From Aplectana chamaeleonis (lineage: Eukaryota > Nematoda > Chromadorea > Rhabditida > Cosmocercidae), in the NCBI GenBank assembly GCA_029168955.1, contig JAPDOI010000156.1, positions 1,374,606 to 1,438,605 of the forward strand: 64,000 nt of DNA, read 5' to 3'. Positions 1-11,799 of this stretch are shown piece by piece (within the stretch, counting starts at the first letter, position 1; each line of letters begins with the position of its first letter). The position numbers and the translations under genes are program-made. A model generated the notes under the pieces. The model was not told the origin of the DNA, did not search any database, and saw only the letters and a program-made list of their open reading frames with translations.

Positions 1-406
1 TAGGTTGTCGAGAATTCCCGATTTACAAGAAATAGAATGAGGAGAATAAAAATATTGATTGATTCGAGCAGAAAAATTCAATATGAGGAAAACACTTCCT
101 GCAGACAGATATCAAATGATGCGTGCAGATTACTGGCCACCCGTGAGCAGGTGACATTCTTTCCCTCACGTGAATGGGGAGACGCATTTGATCCTCCCTT
201 AATTAGAAACATTATTGTTGGCTAGCAACCGATAAGTGCTTGCGGAGGATCTCTAGCAGGTTAATGGCATCGTACATGATGAAAACCGAATTCCAGATTT
301 TGCGTTCAGTCGCAGGAGTGGGTCATGACAGTGTCACCCAGAAGGTTTGGAGTTTCAAAACCCCTCCTGAATGAAGAACAGCTGACCTCAAAACGGCATC
401 CTGGGT

Positions 407-727
407 TCAGGGGGCCGGCCTTGGGGTCGCTCTGTTGTTACAAGGAACAAAATTTCGTAGTTGCGGCCGGCGGGCGTGACTTGACGCGTCGTAGGGCGCA
501 GTGCACACGCCAGTGGAATTCACATTCGGCATCGATTGGGAGTAGCTGACAGCAATAGACGCAGCAGTTTGGTCACCCTTATACATTCGTTCAAGTGGTT
601 GTTTCTTTTTTGGTACGGAATCAAGAGCTTTTAACGCTGCGCCAAGATACGAATCGTAATCGCCCCCTTTAGTCAATATAGGGATATTACAACACGAAAA
701 CGCCAAAAATCCAAATATGGTTTTCAT
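407..727 (-). CDS. possible first exon of a small secreted protein (tentative)
   Basis: An open frame starts with MKTIFGFLAFSCCNIPIL, which resembles a signal peptide. On the minus strand the ATG lies four bases after an ATTACAG, which could serve as a splice or trans-splice acceptor. A GTATAAGG inside the frame (near 587) could be a donor, so only the first 45 or so codons may be coding. I do not recognise the family. The neighbouring minus-strand open frame at 740-1009 shows no recognisable domain. This could be a chance ORF. Confidence 0.25.
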   Translation of the reverse strand: MKTIFGFLAFSCCNIPILTKGGDYDSYLGAALKALDSVPKKKQPLERMYKGDQTAASIAVSYSQSMPNVNSTGVCTAPYDASSHARRPQLRNFVPCNNRATPRPAP

Positions 728-1394
728 GCCTCTGTAATTTCAGACCGGTTCAACTCCACTTTGATGGGGAACTGTCCAAACTCTTTTTGTGAAGTCTGAG
801 TGACCTGACAATGTCCAATTTGCTCTTTTGGAAGCTTTTATTGATTGATAACGAGAGCGTCTCGATAGAATTTCAGTTTGTTCAACAAATATCCAAATTA
901 TAGTTGTAATATCATTGAAAATTAGGAATAGAGAGGGAAAATAATTCCAGAACTCCACTAGGACATTGTAGCTATCCTGTCCATTTGCAGTGACCAGTGC
1001 TGACGACAAAAACTGTATTTAGTATAAAAAACGGGCATGCCCATATAAGAAGGTATACTTCGCCCTATATCGCTGTTTTCCTGATTGTGGAATAGCCGAA
1101 GTAAAGTTTTCTCCGCCCGTAGTTCCACCGCACTGGTCTAGAGAAGTTTGAGTATCTAAAATCCGTCCAAAAGAGACTGTCCGCCCGCGCAGTCGGCGTG
1201 CATGTCGAACGACTGTCTCGAAGGCGTTTTTCGAACTTGGAAATTGATTAGTAGGAATACTTGAAGGATCATCAATCATATGCCAATCAGCTGCTTGCAG
1301 TGAAAATTCCTACGAAAAAGATTTCATACATATTGTTATAGGAGGAAAAGGTGAAAGGGAACAATACCAGTTCTATAACTGTGCAAGCGAAGAA

Positions 1395-1534
<140 letters not shown>

Positions 1535-1539
1535 TTTGA

Positions 1540-2270
1540 GGAAAAGTTTTAGCTCCCAAGGCGTACTTTCAGACGAGTTATTTGCTTACTGGGAAAGTGA
1601 AACTGGACGACCTAACCGCCAGCACATAATCTATGCTCATCCATTTACCTGCCATTTGGTTTCGCAACCTAATAAAAACAAAAAGCTAATCAAATGTTAT
1701 GAAGGTATAAAGTGAATGAATAAATATACATTATTAATAAAATCAATAAAGTTCGTTTCGACCCTTGCTTTAGACGAACTTTATTGAACAGACTTCGCGA
1801 ATCTCTTCAGTCAAGAAGAAGAGTGTCATAATATATAAGGAAAGCATAAAATTGCTATTAAAATGAGTTATATTTCTTAAATACAAAATAAGTAATAAAA
1901 TAATAGTCCAAATTATCCTACAGATTAGTACAGAATTAACTTAGCAACTATATTCTTTTATACAAGTAAATAGAAGAGAAAAAAGAAGAAGGATCCTTGA
2001 ACAACTAAAAAATGAGAACTTATGACAAAAACACTACATGTCGTCCAAGTCACGAATAGGATACTCAGTGTAGTGTCATTACTGGTGATTAGGGCATGTT
2101 ATGATAAGGTGGATCTGGAGACGGACATAGGACTAATTGAGAAGTTAATTAACTATGCTACGAAGAGTGAATATCATTGTCATGATAGGGAAAATAAAAT
2201 GTGTTCAAAGATTACAATTAAAGTAGTTATTATAATGGTATATCTATGTTACAAAGCCTTTAATGATTAT
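1540..2270. other. AT-rich stretch without a recognised gene
   Basis: AT-rich DNA with many stops in all frames. It lies downstream of the Penelope-like element on its coding strand and may hold decayed 3' sequence of that element, but I see no motif to prove it. Confidence 0.5.
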
Positions 2271-2339
2271 TAAAATATTATCAATATTATCGTTCAAATC
2301 AAATTCGTAAGCTATTTTTTATTTTTGTATAAGCAATCA

Positions 2340-3176
2340 ATAATACCTATTTCTATGAATTCAGATGTGTACTCCCGGGTCTCTAGATAACTTTTCATTT
2401 CCCTAATCTTATCAATGAAATTAATGAGGCTACTGCTAATATTAGCTATCCTTAACGTTCCGGTATAAATAGTAGATAATTAAATTCAGCGCAAAAGAAC
2501 CGTATTAAAATGTGGGAACTTTGTTACTTCGAAATTAAAGTCGTCTGTTTTATTATAAAGACTGGTATGTATAACATTGTCAATTACTTTTATAGTCATG
2601 TCTAAATAATTACATTTATAACCTGAACTATTGGTCTGTTTCAATTCTTATTCATTTTTAGATATTACTTCCATTTAATTATTTACAAAGCCATATTCCT
2701 GATTATGAATAATCAACAAATCATCCACATATCTGCAAGGTAGGAATAATACATTTCTGTCTAGGCGATGATTAATGATAAAACGGTAATCTAAAACAGA
2801 GATTGTGAGATCAGATTTCAAGGACTGAAATTGCCACCTTGTGGCAGACAATTTTTCTAGAGCTGACTTTGAATTTATTTTTTACGTAATTTATGTATGT
2901 TTGGGTGGCTTCAAAGTAGATCTTTTTTATACTTTCTCGGTTAATTTTTTTGTAAGTTCTATATGTAGTACCATTTTTTAAAATATCTCTAAGTTTCAAA
3001 TCCTGGATAATGTTTAAAATACCCGTAATAATATGACCATGGTGTATATTTATGTACTTTAAAAGTTTATCCTTATGTATTTCGCAAATACACTCACTTG
3101 TAATTATACTTGGAATAGTATGGCTATTTGAAAACTTTATTATAATTGAAAAAGTTGGTGGAAATTGGATTATCAT
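2340..3176 (-). pseudogene. reverse transcriptase remnant of the Penelope-like element
   Basis: The open frame 3176-2811 contains GHIITGILNIIQDLKLRDIL, resembling the N-terminal RT block of permuted Penelope-like elements. A frameshift near 2811 is followed by LPCRYVDDLLIIHNQEYGF (about 2750-2690), with the catalytic YVDD. Next comes YNKTDDFNFEVTKFPH and a REMKSYLETREYTSEFIEIG stretch, typical of the region after the palm. At least two in-frame stops occur after YVDD. The fingers and first palm motifs are missing, so the protein cannot be functional. Confidence 0.7.
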
Positions 3177-3629
3177 ATGTATGAATGACTCCTACTGGTA
3201 ATAATTTTGCTTTATCTTTATCTATTAAAGCATTTTCGACAGTTATGTTATTGAAAATAATATTAAAGTTGATTTTATCATATATATCGCAAAAGTAGTT
3301 AAATTATTGTTATGGTAGCTATATGTTTTTCTATAATTATTTTTATGTTCATCAGTGTTACAGTGAAAACGAGTTAATGAACATAATGTAAGGAACTTAA
3401 TTTTATTGTTAACGTTCAGAAGAAAATTTTCGGAATGAGAAAGTTTATTTAATTGCTTTATATTCTTTTTATTAAGACTTTTCGCAATTGTGTAAAGATC
3501 TCTGTAATTAATATCTTCATATCTTCTATTAGAGATATATGTTAGAACCTCTTTATATTCTGAATTGGAGATGTTCATATTTTTGTTATTTTTTTCTCTC
3601 TTTCTACGTTCTTTCACTATCTTGAGTAA

Positions 3630-4172
3630 TTAAAAAGGATGTGTATTCTTATGAAGCAAAGAATTCGGAATGTTGGAATTATTTCCGAACCTTTCTATAT
3701 TATAATTCGAACCAAAGGGATGCGGAGTCATTAACAATTTAATCCAAAAATCCTCTTTTTCTAGTAAGATATGTCTGGTATCGTTCTCTTCTAGCGAATC
3801 TGAAATATGCATATTAAAATTTGTATTACAATCACAAAAGTGATTATGAAGAGGAGTAAATCTTTTCTGCTTATTGATATTATTCAAATGTTCTAAAATT
3901 TTATCTCTTGAACATCTGGTCGTCATTCCTACATATTATAGATTACATTTTTCACATTGTAAACAATATATAACACCCTTAGTCCTGCAGTTTGTAATTT
4001 CTTTCTTATAGGTATTTAAATGGAAATTAGTTACATGAGAAATAATTTTGTTGTCAAATACTACCATATTACCAATACAGCAATAATTTTTACATTTGGA
4101 CCCTATATGTTCATTACCAAAATCCTTAGTAGTATATGTGCTAGCTCCTATATTATTATTTTTTGAATTCAT
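3630..4172 (-). pseudogene. GIY-YIG endonuclease region of the Penelope-like element
   Basis: Two adjacent open frames (4172-3936 and 3926-3630) are separated by a stop. The first ends GVIYCLQCEKCNL; after the stop comes YVGMTTRCSRDKILEHL, giving the VIY-(x)n-YVG core followed by the conserved Arg and the Glu-His region of GIY-YIG nucleases. Downstream residues FTPLHNHF and WIKLLMTPHPFGSNYNIERF match the end of this domain in retroelements, where a WI..L.T..P.G.N pattern is usual. Cysteines cluster around the GIY segment, suggesting metal binding. In an active element this domain would nick target DNA. Confidence 0.7.
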
Positions 4173-4199
4173 TAGGGTTATAACACGCTTTTTATTGTA

Positions 4200-4930
4200 A
4201 CTTTGCTGAGTTTTTTTACTAAAATCTAAGTAAGTGGGCGGCCAAACCCCTTACAGATAGGAATCCTCCTTACGGGTTTGCCAGGGCTGCTGGAAGGGTT
4301 GTCAAGCTCTAAGCGTTTTGAATAGTAAAGGGTAGCGCTAAAAAATGATCCCTTTTGAATTTTTTCGCTTATAACTCCGTCAGTACTATTCCCTATTTCT
4401 ATTAAGAGATATGGCCCTCCTTACAATGTGTAATGGAGTGGAGTTGGGATTGAGTAGTGAAAAAAAGCGATTAGTGAAACCCAAGCGATTAGTAGATTTC
4501 AACATGATGACAACCCGATGGCTCTACTTCGACCGGGTAAGGATGAGAGGGACAAGCCACATGTGCATAATTGTTTGTGATTGTATGAGTAAGTGTTGGT
4601 GCATGTGATATTTGTGTGTGAGCTCTTATAACGATTCTCTACAGTATCTCCCAGGAAAAAAACATTCAAGAAAACTGGCTTAAAAATTGCTAATGTATTG
4701 GATTTTGTCTGGAAGCAGTATACACATGAATGAAGTAAGTATTTAAACTTTCAGCTAGTTGAATTATAACTCAATATATTATTCTACTGAATTCATTAAT
4801 ACCTTTTTAACCTAAAATTTGAGATAAGAAATTATTAGGTATGTATGATATCAATAAATGTTGAAACTTGTTTTAAGTAAGTATATCTTATGTAAAAAAC
4901 TTTTATGAGCATAACCGTTATCTAACATAA
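4200..4930. other. unassigned intergenic stretch
   Basis: No domain or repeat was recognised. A 65-codon open frame at 4411-4608 has no supporting features. Confidence 0.5.
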
Positions 4931-5304
4931 AGATTGGAGTTAGAGAAAAAATGGACTTTGGTCTGTGTCGCCCACGATGGTTGTTCGATATGTTCAGACA
5001 CAGAGATAATCAATGTTGAATATGAGAATATCGAGGAGGAGAGATCATACGTTCACAGGACAACTACATCGAAAGGTGTCGACGGCTCATTTCTACTTAC
5101 ATGACTATGATGATTAGTAAATTTATAAAATCAATGATTAATGCGTGGAAATTGAAGAGAGGAAAAAATTTGAAAACAAGAAAATTACAAAAAGGAAGAA
5201 CGTATGACCCTACAATCATGTCACTTTCTGTGGCTGTCCGAAAATTCATAATTCCACGCTATATATAGATTAATATCAGACACTAAGGAAAGAACTAATA
5301 AAGA

Positions 5305-5365
5305 AATACGTCGAGTTTTGACGTATGGCCTTTGGCCCGTGTCACCATTCGTGACTGACGAGTGA
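5305..5365 (+). repeat. direct repeat, left copy
   Basis: About 50 bp around TTTGACGTATGGCC and CGTGTCACCATTCGTGACTG recur at 7485-7550 in the same orientation with few mismatches. Flanking similarity fades quickly. The two copies bracket exons 1-5 of the spliced gene. Confidence 0.7.
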
Positions 5366-5636
5366 TACAATACTAACATGAGAGTGAGAATTATAATAGG
5401 AGAGAACATACGGCAACGAGAGAGAGAGAGTAAATTACGAGTTATTAAATTATTGTTAACTTATTATTATTTTAATATATGAAGAGTATTTATGTGAAAT
5501 ATTTATTTATCATTATAGTTATTACATAACAACTTATTCGTTTAATTATTATTATAATTAGTATTGTAAGGAAATTCATTAATTTATATATTATATGTAT
5601 AACTTACTATATTTATTACGAACTCTAATTTTTAAA

Positions 5637-5682
5637 TATAATAATAATAATAGTAATAATAATAATAATAATATTAATACTA

Positions 5683-5719
<37 letters not shown>

Positions 5720-5745
5720 TAATAATAATTATTATTATAATTAAT
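5637..5745. repeat. (AAT)n microsatellite
   Basis: A degenerate run of AAT/ATT trinucleotides in an AT-rich intron-like stretch. Confidence 0.9.
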
Positions 5746-5793
5746 ATTGTTATTATTCTTAATATTACATAGCAACTACCAAGGTTTAATTAA

Positions 5794-7156
5794 TGTATCA
5801 AGAGAGTTGGTTATGATGTCGCAAATCAAGACCAGAAAGAAAGAACAAGCCGTCATCAAGAAAACATTAACAGGAGGGTTGTGTCGGAGTATATAAAGAT
5901 CATTAATCTTCCCGATCCAAATCGTGAGAGTGTAAAGAAACTAGTTGAACACGTTTCAAAGGATGTAGCTTTGTGAGTATTTAATATTCAAAGATATTGC
6001 TAAGTTTACCTATATGTAAAATGATATACTAATATAAATTTCAGTTACTCTAACAAAAACGACCCACAACCTTTGACATGGTTAATATTTATTGGTCATC
6101 AGAACTGCACTACTAATATAAGGGTGAGTTCAGATTGTACAATAAGGCAAGTAATTAGAAAACTGAATTTTAGAATTAATGCTCAAGTGTCTTATTTTTT
6201 CTGAGAGTACTTTATCGAAAGTGGAAGAAAAAAAAACATGACAGCTTACTTCAGAAGGAATAAAACATATGTGCGTCTCATCCGTGAACAGACGATTCTG
6301 CTTTCTGACACAGAGAGTTTGAGGTGCTTGATTTGATTTTTTTTTTCAAGTAGAAAGAGATGCGACTGTAGATTAACGAGAATACTAATTTAGTTTATAT
6401 TTACGTAACTTAATACGTTTGGCACACATGGAAGAAAACAAAATGGCAGCGGGTATTACTGTAAAGCGTGGTAATTGATATTTAAAAACGGAAGTATAAC
6501 CAAGGTGAAAAAATATAACATTCAAAATTTTGTTTCTATTCTTCTATCTGCTAGACTTACGCTAATGAAATATTCATTTAGCTGTTCAAACAACTTGATT
6601 TACAGCGCTTGCATGCTCCTATTGTTACATTTGTATTGGGCTTAGATTACAGGGATTGGACTGGTATGGCGATTGCAAGTTTACTTTCTCCAAGTGATAA
6701 AAAAAGAATTGAAGTACGAAATTTTTGGAATTTAGTCCAAATAGGAATCGTTATCCTGACATAATCTTGAAACAATAAGAAATGCAAGGTATATGTTTTA
6801 GAAAGGAGAGATGTTGTGGAAATCACAATCTATAGAATAGATGTTTGGATTTCAAGAAACTGACGACATTGGTGATTCAAAAGACGAAGAGAATCAAAGT
6901 AGCGATCCTACTTCTCAAACTGCGGGACCGTCTTCCTCGGTAAGGTTTTTTAAAATCAATATAACCTGAAAAAAATATTTTATGTAAATTTTATAATATT
7001 TAAATAATAATAATAAGCTTAGTTTCACTCATTTATTTTTAGAACGTGTTAGCCATTGCGTTGGATTCGGCCATAAAAGAGTATAATCGAGAGAGAGAGT
7101 ATGTGGACGAACAAAATGGAGGACTTCCTAACAAAAGCCTGAAGGAGGCGGATTAA
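5794..7156 (+). CDS. spliced gene of unknown function (five exons, partial 5' end)
   Basis: Five exons join with consistent phase through GT-AG introns: about 5794-5972, 6045-6123, 6582-6713, 6841-6939 and 7043-7156 (stop TAA). Exon 1 includes INLPDPNRESVKKLVEHVSK, exon 2 QPLTWLIFIGHQNCTTNIR, exon 3 RLHAPIVTFVLGLDYRDWTG, exon 4 an acidic Ser/Thr-rich segment, and exon 5 ends PNKSLKEAD. Splice sites are strong at TTGTGAGTA, AATTTCAG and ATTTTTAG. The weak point is exon 4: using the better acceptor at 6801 brings in one TAG (6838-6840), whereas the weaker acceptor at 6840 avoids it. An upstream exon at about 4940-5075 (HDGCSICSDTEIINVEYE) may belong to it. I do not recognise the family; about 200 residues are visible. 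It could be a host gene or a relic of a mobile element. Confidence 0.5.
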
Positions 7157-7484
7157 AGAAGATCGCCAAGGACTAAAAGATAACATGTTATTGTATGAGT
7201 TATCTTATTGTTGATATGAATGTATGTTATGATCAACGAAATGGGAAGAATATTGGTAAGCGAATGCAATATTAGTTAATACTCTAAATGAGTGCAAAAA
7301 CACTCGGAAATGACCAATTTCGAGTGTATTAACTTTATAAAAATAACAATCAAATTGAAATAGGACTTGAATATCGGGATAGAAAGTTAGGAAGTGAAAG
7401 AATTGAAACTAAAAATTGTAGCTACTATAAGTGTTAAATGGTATAGAAAGTAGTTAAGAGAAACATAGAGAGTAGAGTGGAAAG

Positions 7485-7550
7485 AACACGTCAATTTTTG
7501 GCGTATGGCTCTTGACCCGTGTCACCATTTGTGACTGACGAATCGATCAG
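7485..7550 (+). repeat. direct repeat, right copy
   Basis: Matches the copy at 5305-5365 (GTGTCACCATTTGTGACTGA here). It lies about 330 bp downstream of the stop of the spliced gene. It may be a diverged terminal repeat or simply a dispersed motif. Confidence 0.7.
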
Positions 7551-7559
7551 ACAATAGAA

Positions 7560-8690
7560 AAGGTATTTGTAAGAGGAGAAAAGGATAATATGACTTATTA
7601 ATCAAGAAGCAGTCTATACCTGTAAGCAAAAGAAAGACCAGGGGATCATATTGTAGTAACAAAAGGAAAAAGTTGAATTTAATAAAATGTCTGTTCTGAA
7701 AACTAAACGTCACTAAGGCGTCACTAAGTCAATAGAGATAGAAAGAAAAAGTGGTATAATCAATATAAAAGCAAGGTATCGATGAGCAAAATATTATATT
7801 AGTGAGTGAAAAATAATATTTTTTTAGGAATGGAGTGGAGTGTAACTTTTACGCTCGTGGCTCCAAAGCAACTCTCCCATCCAAGTTACGAAGAGGTGTT
7901 CCCGGATTGGTCGGGTCAATTACTAAGGATGAGGCGATTTCAAAGGATTTCAGAAAAAAACGCTGGCTCAAATTCTCGAAATGGCTTCAAAACATTTTTC
8001 TGGGGGTTATTTGAGGTCCTGAAAACGAAATAGGGGTCCATTTATAGATTTCCCGAAAAATTTGGTTCGCAGCCCGACTTTGGTGTAGCTTGCTAGGAAT
8101 CCCAGATCTAGTTGTGCTGTTTATTTGGGATGCTGAACACGAATTTGAAGTCCATCCATCGGTTTTCGGAATAATAATGTAGGTTCTAATAATGTATAAT
8201 AATAATGTAGGGGCCTGCTAATTAGCATAAGACCTACCGTATTCTGCAGTAGGTCTCAGAAATCGGAAAACGATACCAAAATTGTTTTTTGGATTCCAAA
8301 TAACCTTCAGAAATTATGCTTGGGGCAAAATCCGAGACGCTTGTTCCTGAACATCGTAAAAATTGCCTGATGGGTAGTACCCTTATCTTTTCGCCCAACT
8401 GAGGAAACCCTCCGTAAATTGGTTGGAAAAACGGCTTTGCGGCGTAAACTCGGATTTGAAAACGTCATTGCAAGTATATAAATTGGTACAAAATTCGCTG
8501 CAAACGGCTAGATCGATTATTTGCACTTTCCTTGTTAGCTCTGCATGACATCGCTGCGATTTTCGTTGAATATTGGTTTTTCAAAGAAAGATTCAATTTC
8601 CTGCGAGCAAAGGGCTTAAGTCTTTAATTCAAAAAAGTGCAATTTGGGATAGTAATGAATTTTTTATTATAGATGAAAAGCAAAGAGGGA
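7560..8690. other. non-coding stretch with a weak dispersed repeat
   Basis: No gene recognised. About 7950-8420 shares ordered patches with 48480-48770, for example a TTGCCT/TTGTCT-ATGGGTA-CCCTTA-CTTTTCG block near the right end of each. This suggests an old dispersed repeat that is strongly diverged. Confidence 0.4.
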
Positions 8691-8934
8691 GGATTTGATG
8701 TTATGCTCACTTGACCGTGCGCGCATACTAACCGAAAGAGTACTCATTCGAATCGCGGTTTCGGGTACAGGGTGAAGAGCAATGCCTGTGTTTCATTCAT
8801 GAATCTGGCCTCAGTGCTATTGGGGGTTGGTTGAGACTGCGGTACACTTGGAACCTCAACGCGACCTCAAAACTGAATTAATTCTGTTTGCCGAATATGA
8901 CTGTTTTCAAATCAAGAAGTGGAATGATGTGTTT

Positions 8935-9130
8935 TCGGAGACGTGGGCGAGCTTCGACGGTGAGGAAAAATATGTCATTCCTGATGTTTGGAAATGCTCT
9001 GAGGTTTTTCATGTTTGTTTTGACGCTTACTGTTGTCGCCTCATTCTTATACCATTCTCGCTTCTGTCGACCACACGCAGGTCATGCTTTCTCGGGAATT
9101 CTCTACGCTCTTCTGTCACAATATACACAT
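8935..9130 (+). repeat. dispersed repeat B, copy 1
   Basis: Shares an ordered set of segments (GTGGGCGAGC, then TTCATG-TTTT, then GCCTC and TTCTGTCG-CC-CGCAGG) with 11680-11790 and 29195-29300. The overlapping 176-codon frame at 8827-9357 has no recognisable domain and is probably fortuitous. Confidence 0.55.
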
Positions 9131-9834
9131 TAATATCTAAAGGTTGCAGAAGGGCCCTAACCGACTCCTGGAAAAGTTTTTGGCCAACGGTGCATAGAAT
9201 TTCCGAAATTCGAACTTCTCACCGAATCAGTGAAAGACCCGTGAGATCAGATCACTCAGGTTATCATGCGTTTCATCGGATCGAAAATCAGAGGCGGCCC
9301 GCAATGCATCCGCTGATGGAGATTTGCCCGCGATCGACTCGACACGCCCATATTTGAGAGTTATCTCCTTGGTACGGCCGACCTGTGCACATAGACCCAT
9401 AATTATTACGGCGAGCCTTCAATTGTGTGCAAGTATGCATCAGTTATGCATCCGCCACTATTCTGGAGAGACGTCAGAGCCGGCTCAATTGTCCAGCTAC
9501 TTAGATAGCCACACCTAGCAACACCGTTCGGACCGACGCCGCTGAAAAGCCTCTACGGGCTGATCGCGGGAGGATGTTAGAGAGCCGGTGAGACCGAGGA
9601 GAGCCATTGAAGTCTCGGTCGGATCGCGGACCCATGCGGAGTTCGTCGCGGGTAAAACTAAGACAGTTTCTCCATGCCGGGTTGATCGTATGTAGGACGG
9701 TGGCGGTCGGATCGCGGGGTGGACGTTGGTTGGCCCGCCATGCGCCCGCGATCCGGCCGATGTTACTGCATCAGTATAAAACATTTCCTGGGATAGAGCT
9801 GTCAGCGTGAATGCTGTGAAGGTTCTTTTCATGA

Positions 9835-10115
9835 ATGCCGTTTAGATCCCGAAAGTGAGTGCCGTAAATATCCCTAAAACGCCGTGAGTGCCGTGAAGAT
9901 ACCGGATATGCCGTGGGTGCCGTTGAAGATACCGGATGAGCCTTGAGCGTCGTAAAGATACCGGATATGCCGTGAGTGCCGTGAAGATACGGGATATGAA
10001 GTGAGTGCCGTGGAGATAGCGAACATGCCGTGAGTGAAGTGAAGGGTATTGCCGCGAGTGTCGTGAGGACGCCGCATAAGCCGTGAAGATCCTCTATGCC
10101 GTGAATATGTCGCAT
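9835..10115. repeat. degenerate minisatellite, about 29-30 bp unit
   Basis: About nine imperfect copies of a unit like GCCGTGAAGATACCGGATAT followed by GCCGTGAGT. Copies drift at both edges. Open frames on the minus strand here are by-products of the repeat. Confidence 0.85.
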
Positions 10116-10397
10116 GGTAACCGCTGTGACCACCTTTTGAGAATAAAGTAAAACTTTTTTTGTACGTTATTATCCGAAAGTCTGAGGAATGAAGAGTTCA
10201 AATATCAAGAAATTTCGGCTCAAATAGATCCGTTTGAATAGTTCGAATTTAGTCTATCTCAAAGTTTACCCAGAACTTGTCTCTAAGCAGCTCGCAAATC
10301 TTCCCTCGATCGTTACCTAAGTTTGAACCCCATTCTCTCTTTCCATCATGATGGAATCATGCAGAACCCATCTAATCCCTACTTTGCATTTCAGGAA

Positions 10398-10648
10398 ATG
10401 CTAGCAAGAATCGCAATCTGGCTCCTTCTTGTTGCGTCTCTTATCTCGGTGGCCTCATCAGATTGGTGTGCCGGTAGTTTCATGGGGAGATGGCTTTGCG
10501 AACGGAATTGCAGAGTAAGATTTCCTATTTATTGCTTAGAAGTAGATTTTTATCCCAGGTAAATATGTACTTTACCAGAGCAGCACACCCACCGTGCAAG
10601 GAACACATAGGTCTCATAAGCTACCGTCATAGTCGGCCGATCGGCTGA
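10398..10648 (+). CDS. small secreted cysteine peptide, copy 1 (two exons)
   Basis: Exon 1 (10398-10514) starts MLARIAIWLLLVASLISVAS, a clear signal peptide, followed by SDWCAGSFMGRWLCERNCR. A 44-bp intron (10515-10558, GTAAGA to TTTATCCCAG) leads in phase 0 to exon 2 (10559-10648), which contains PPCKEHIGLISYR and a TGA stop, giving 68 residues. TTTGCATTTCAG ends four bases before the ATG, a likely trans-splice acceptor that supports this start. The mature part has four cysteines. The gene at 30009-30292 has the same two-exon plan, the same C-x9-C spacing and the shared GRW motif. The family was not recognised; extracellular, function unknown. Confidence 0.6.
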
Positions 10649-10649
10649 A

Positions 10650-11680
10650 GCAAGTCCAATCGATAAACATCTTTATTTTGCGAACCGGGTGTAGGAAATC
10701 TTCCAGTTGTGGCCGGACCGAACTCGCCTGAGCCGGGCTGAGCCAGCTGTCGCCGTCCCGGTCGATATGTATGCAATGCATTGCTTCCTGAGGTGGAAAG
10801 TCCCTCGTCGTAGCTTGACTGTGCCGGCTGCAGTGCGCTCGAATACGCCCGCACTATAGATTGGCATGCAGCCTACACCCTGAGGGCGGTACAGGACGGC
10901 TCAATCAGGCCTTCGGCGGACTATGACGGGGGCCATAGAATGGCAGCACTATCGTTAAATGGGTTCGTCACTGTGGCAAAGCATATATCAATGTTACGTT
11001 ATAAATCTGATTTCAAAGGAAAAACCTTTTTTTTTCGAAATCTAGGCGGTAGCATTACTTTCATTTCTAATCCGCGAATTCTAGGGATATGCTGGATATA
11101 GATGCGATGGTTTCGATTGTTTCTGCAAACATTGATTCAAGGGATAGCGGACACTTTGAATAAAAGTTTTTTTTCGCGTCGTGTAGCTGTTGTCTCATAT
11201 TTCAAAAGAATCTGTTTAGACTCTCAAAATCTGTTTTTCCTCCAAAACTATTATTTTGGTGGACGGTGTGCGAGTCATGCAACAATATTTTCAGAAATTT
11301 CTAGCCGAAATGTTGGCTTATCGCCGAGCGCTCGGGCTATAAATTCACCCTGCGGAGTCGTCAATAAACAATTGAACTTTCTAAAAAATGAGCCAACGCA
11401 TAGTCGTGATCTACAGGTTCGATTTGAGCGCGACTACGGTACAGCCAATATTTTTTTCCAAAAATTTCAAACTGTACATAAATAAGATTCTGTTCATAGA
11501 ACTATGTTCCTGTGGTGTCAATTTTTTAGCCGAAAAGGGCCAAAAACAAAAAGGCGGAAGACGAAAACTGAATAAAGACAACATGCTTTTTTTCTTTCCA
11601 TTAAAGTCAGCACATCATTCAAACGTTCGGGTGACATCACATGGGCAGTTATGCAAATAAAGAGGAAAATGAGTGTATGT
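10650..11680. other. no gene recognised
   Basis: Several short open frames on both strands, none with domain-like composition or consistent splice sites. Confidence 0.4.
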
Positions 11681-11790
11681 TCAGAAGCGTGGGCGAGCAT
11701 GGAAAAGGTGACATTTCGGCGTTCGGGCAATTTCTGAGGTTATTCATGATTATTTTGGAGCCTCCCTGTCATGTCATTTTGTTTCTTTGA
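11680..11790 (+). repeat. dispersed repeat B, copy 2
   Basis: Shares GTGGGCGAGCATGGAAAAGG, TTTCTGAGGTTATTCATG and GGAGCCTCCCTGTC with the copies at 8935 and 29195. Confidence 0.5.
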
Positions 11791-11799
11791 GCCACATTC

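Larger units (their letters stand above)
2330..4172 (-). mobile_element. decayed Penelope-like retroelement, GIY-YIG upstream of RT
   Basis: Read on the minus strand, the order is a GIY-YIG-type endonuclease (4172-3630), a basic linker (3617-3243), an RT N-terminal region (3176-2811), then the RT palm with a YVDD motif and a thumb-like stretch down to about 2340. Several stops and frameshifts make it a pseudogene. Canonical Penelope elements carry GIY-YIG after the RT; the reverse order seen here matches the permuted (Naiad/Chlamys) type. The RT appears internally deleted, because the palm motifs expected between the N-terminal block and YVDD are missing. No terminal repeats were found. Confidence 0.7.

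Noticed and set aside
5305..7550. LTR retrotransposon bounded by the direct repeats
   Set aside because: The similarity covers only about 50 bp, there is no primer-binding site or polypurine tract, and no pol-like domain lies between.
8700..8775. tRNA-like B box (CATTCGAATCGCGG)
   Set aside because: No A box at the right distance and no cloverleaf can be formed.
8827..9357. 176-codon plus-strand frame
   Set aside because: It overlaps dispersed repeat B, has no motif, and the related repeats at 11680 and 29195 do not keep the frame.
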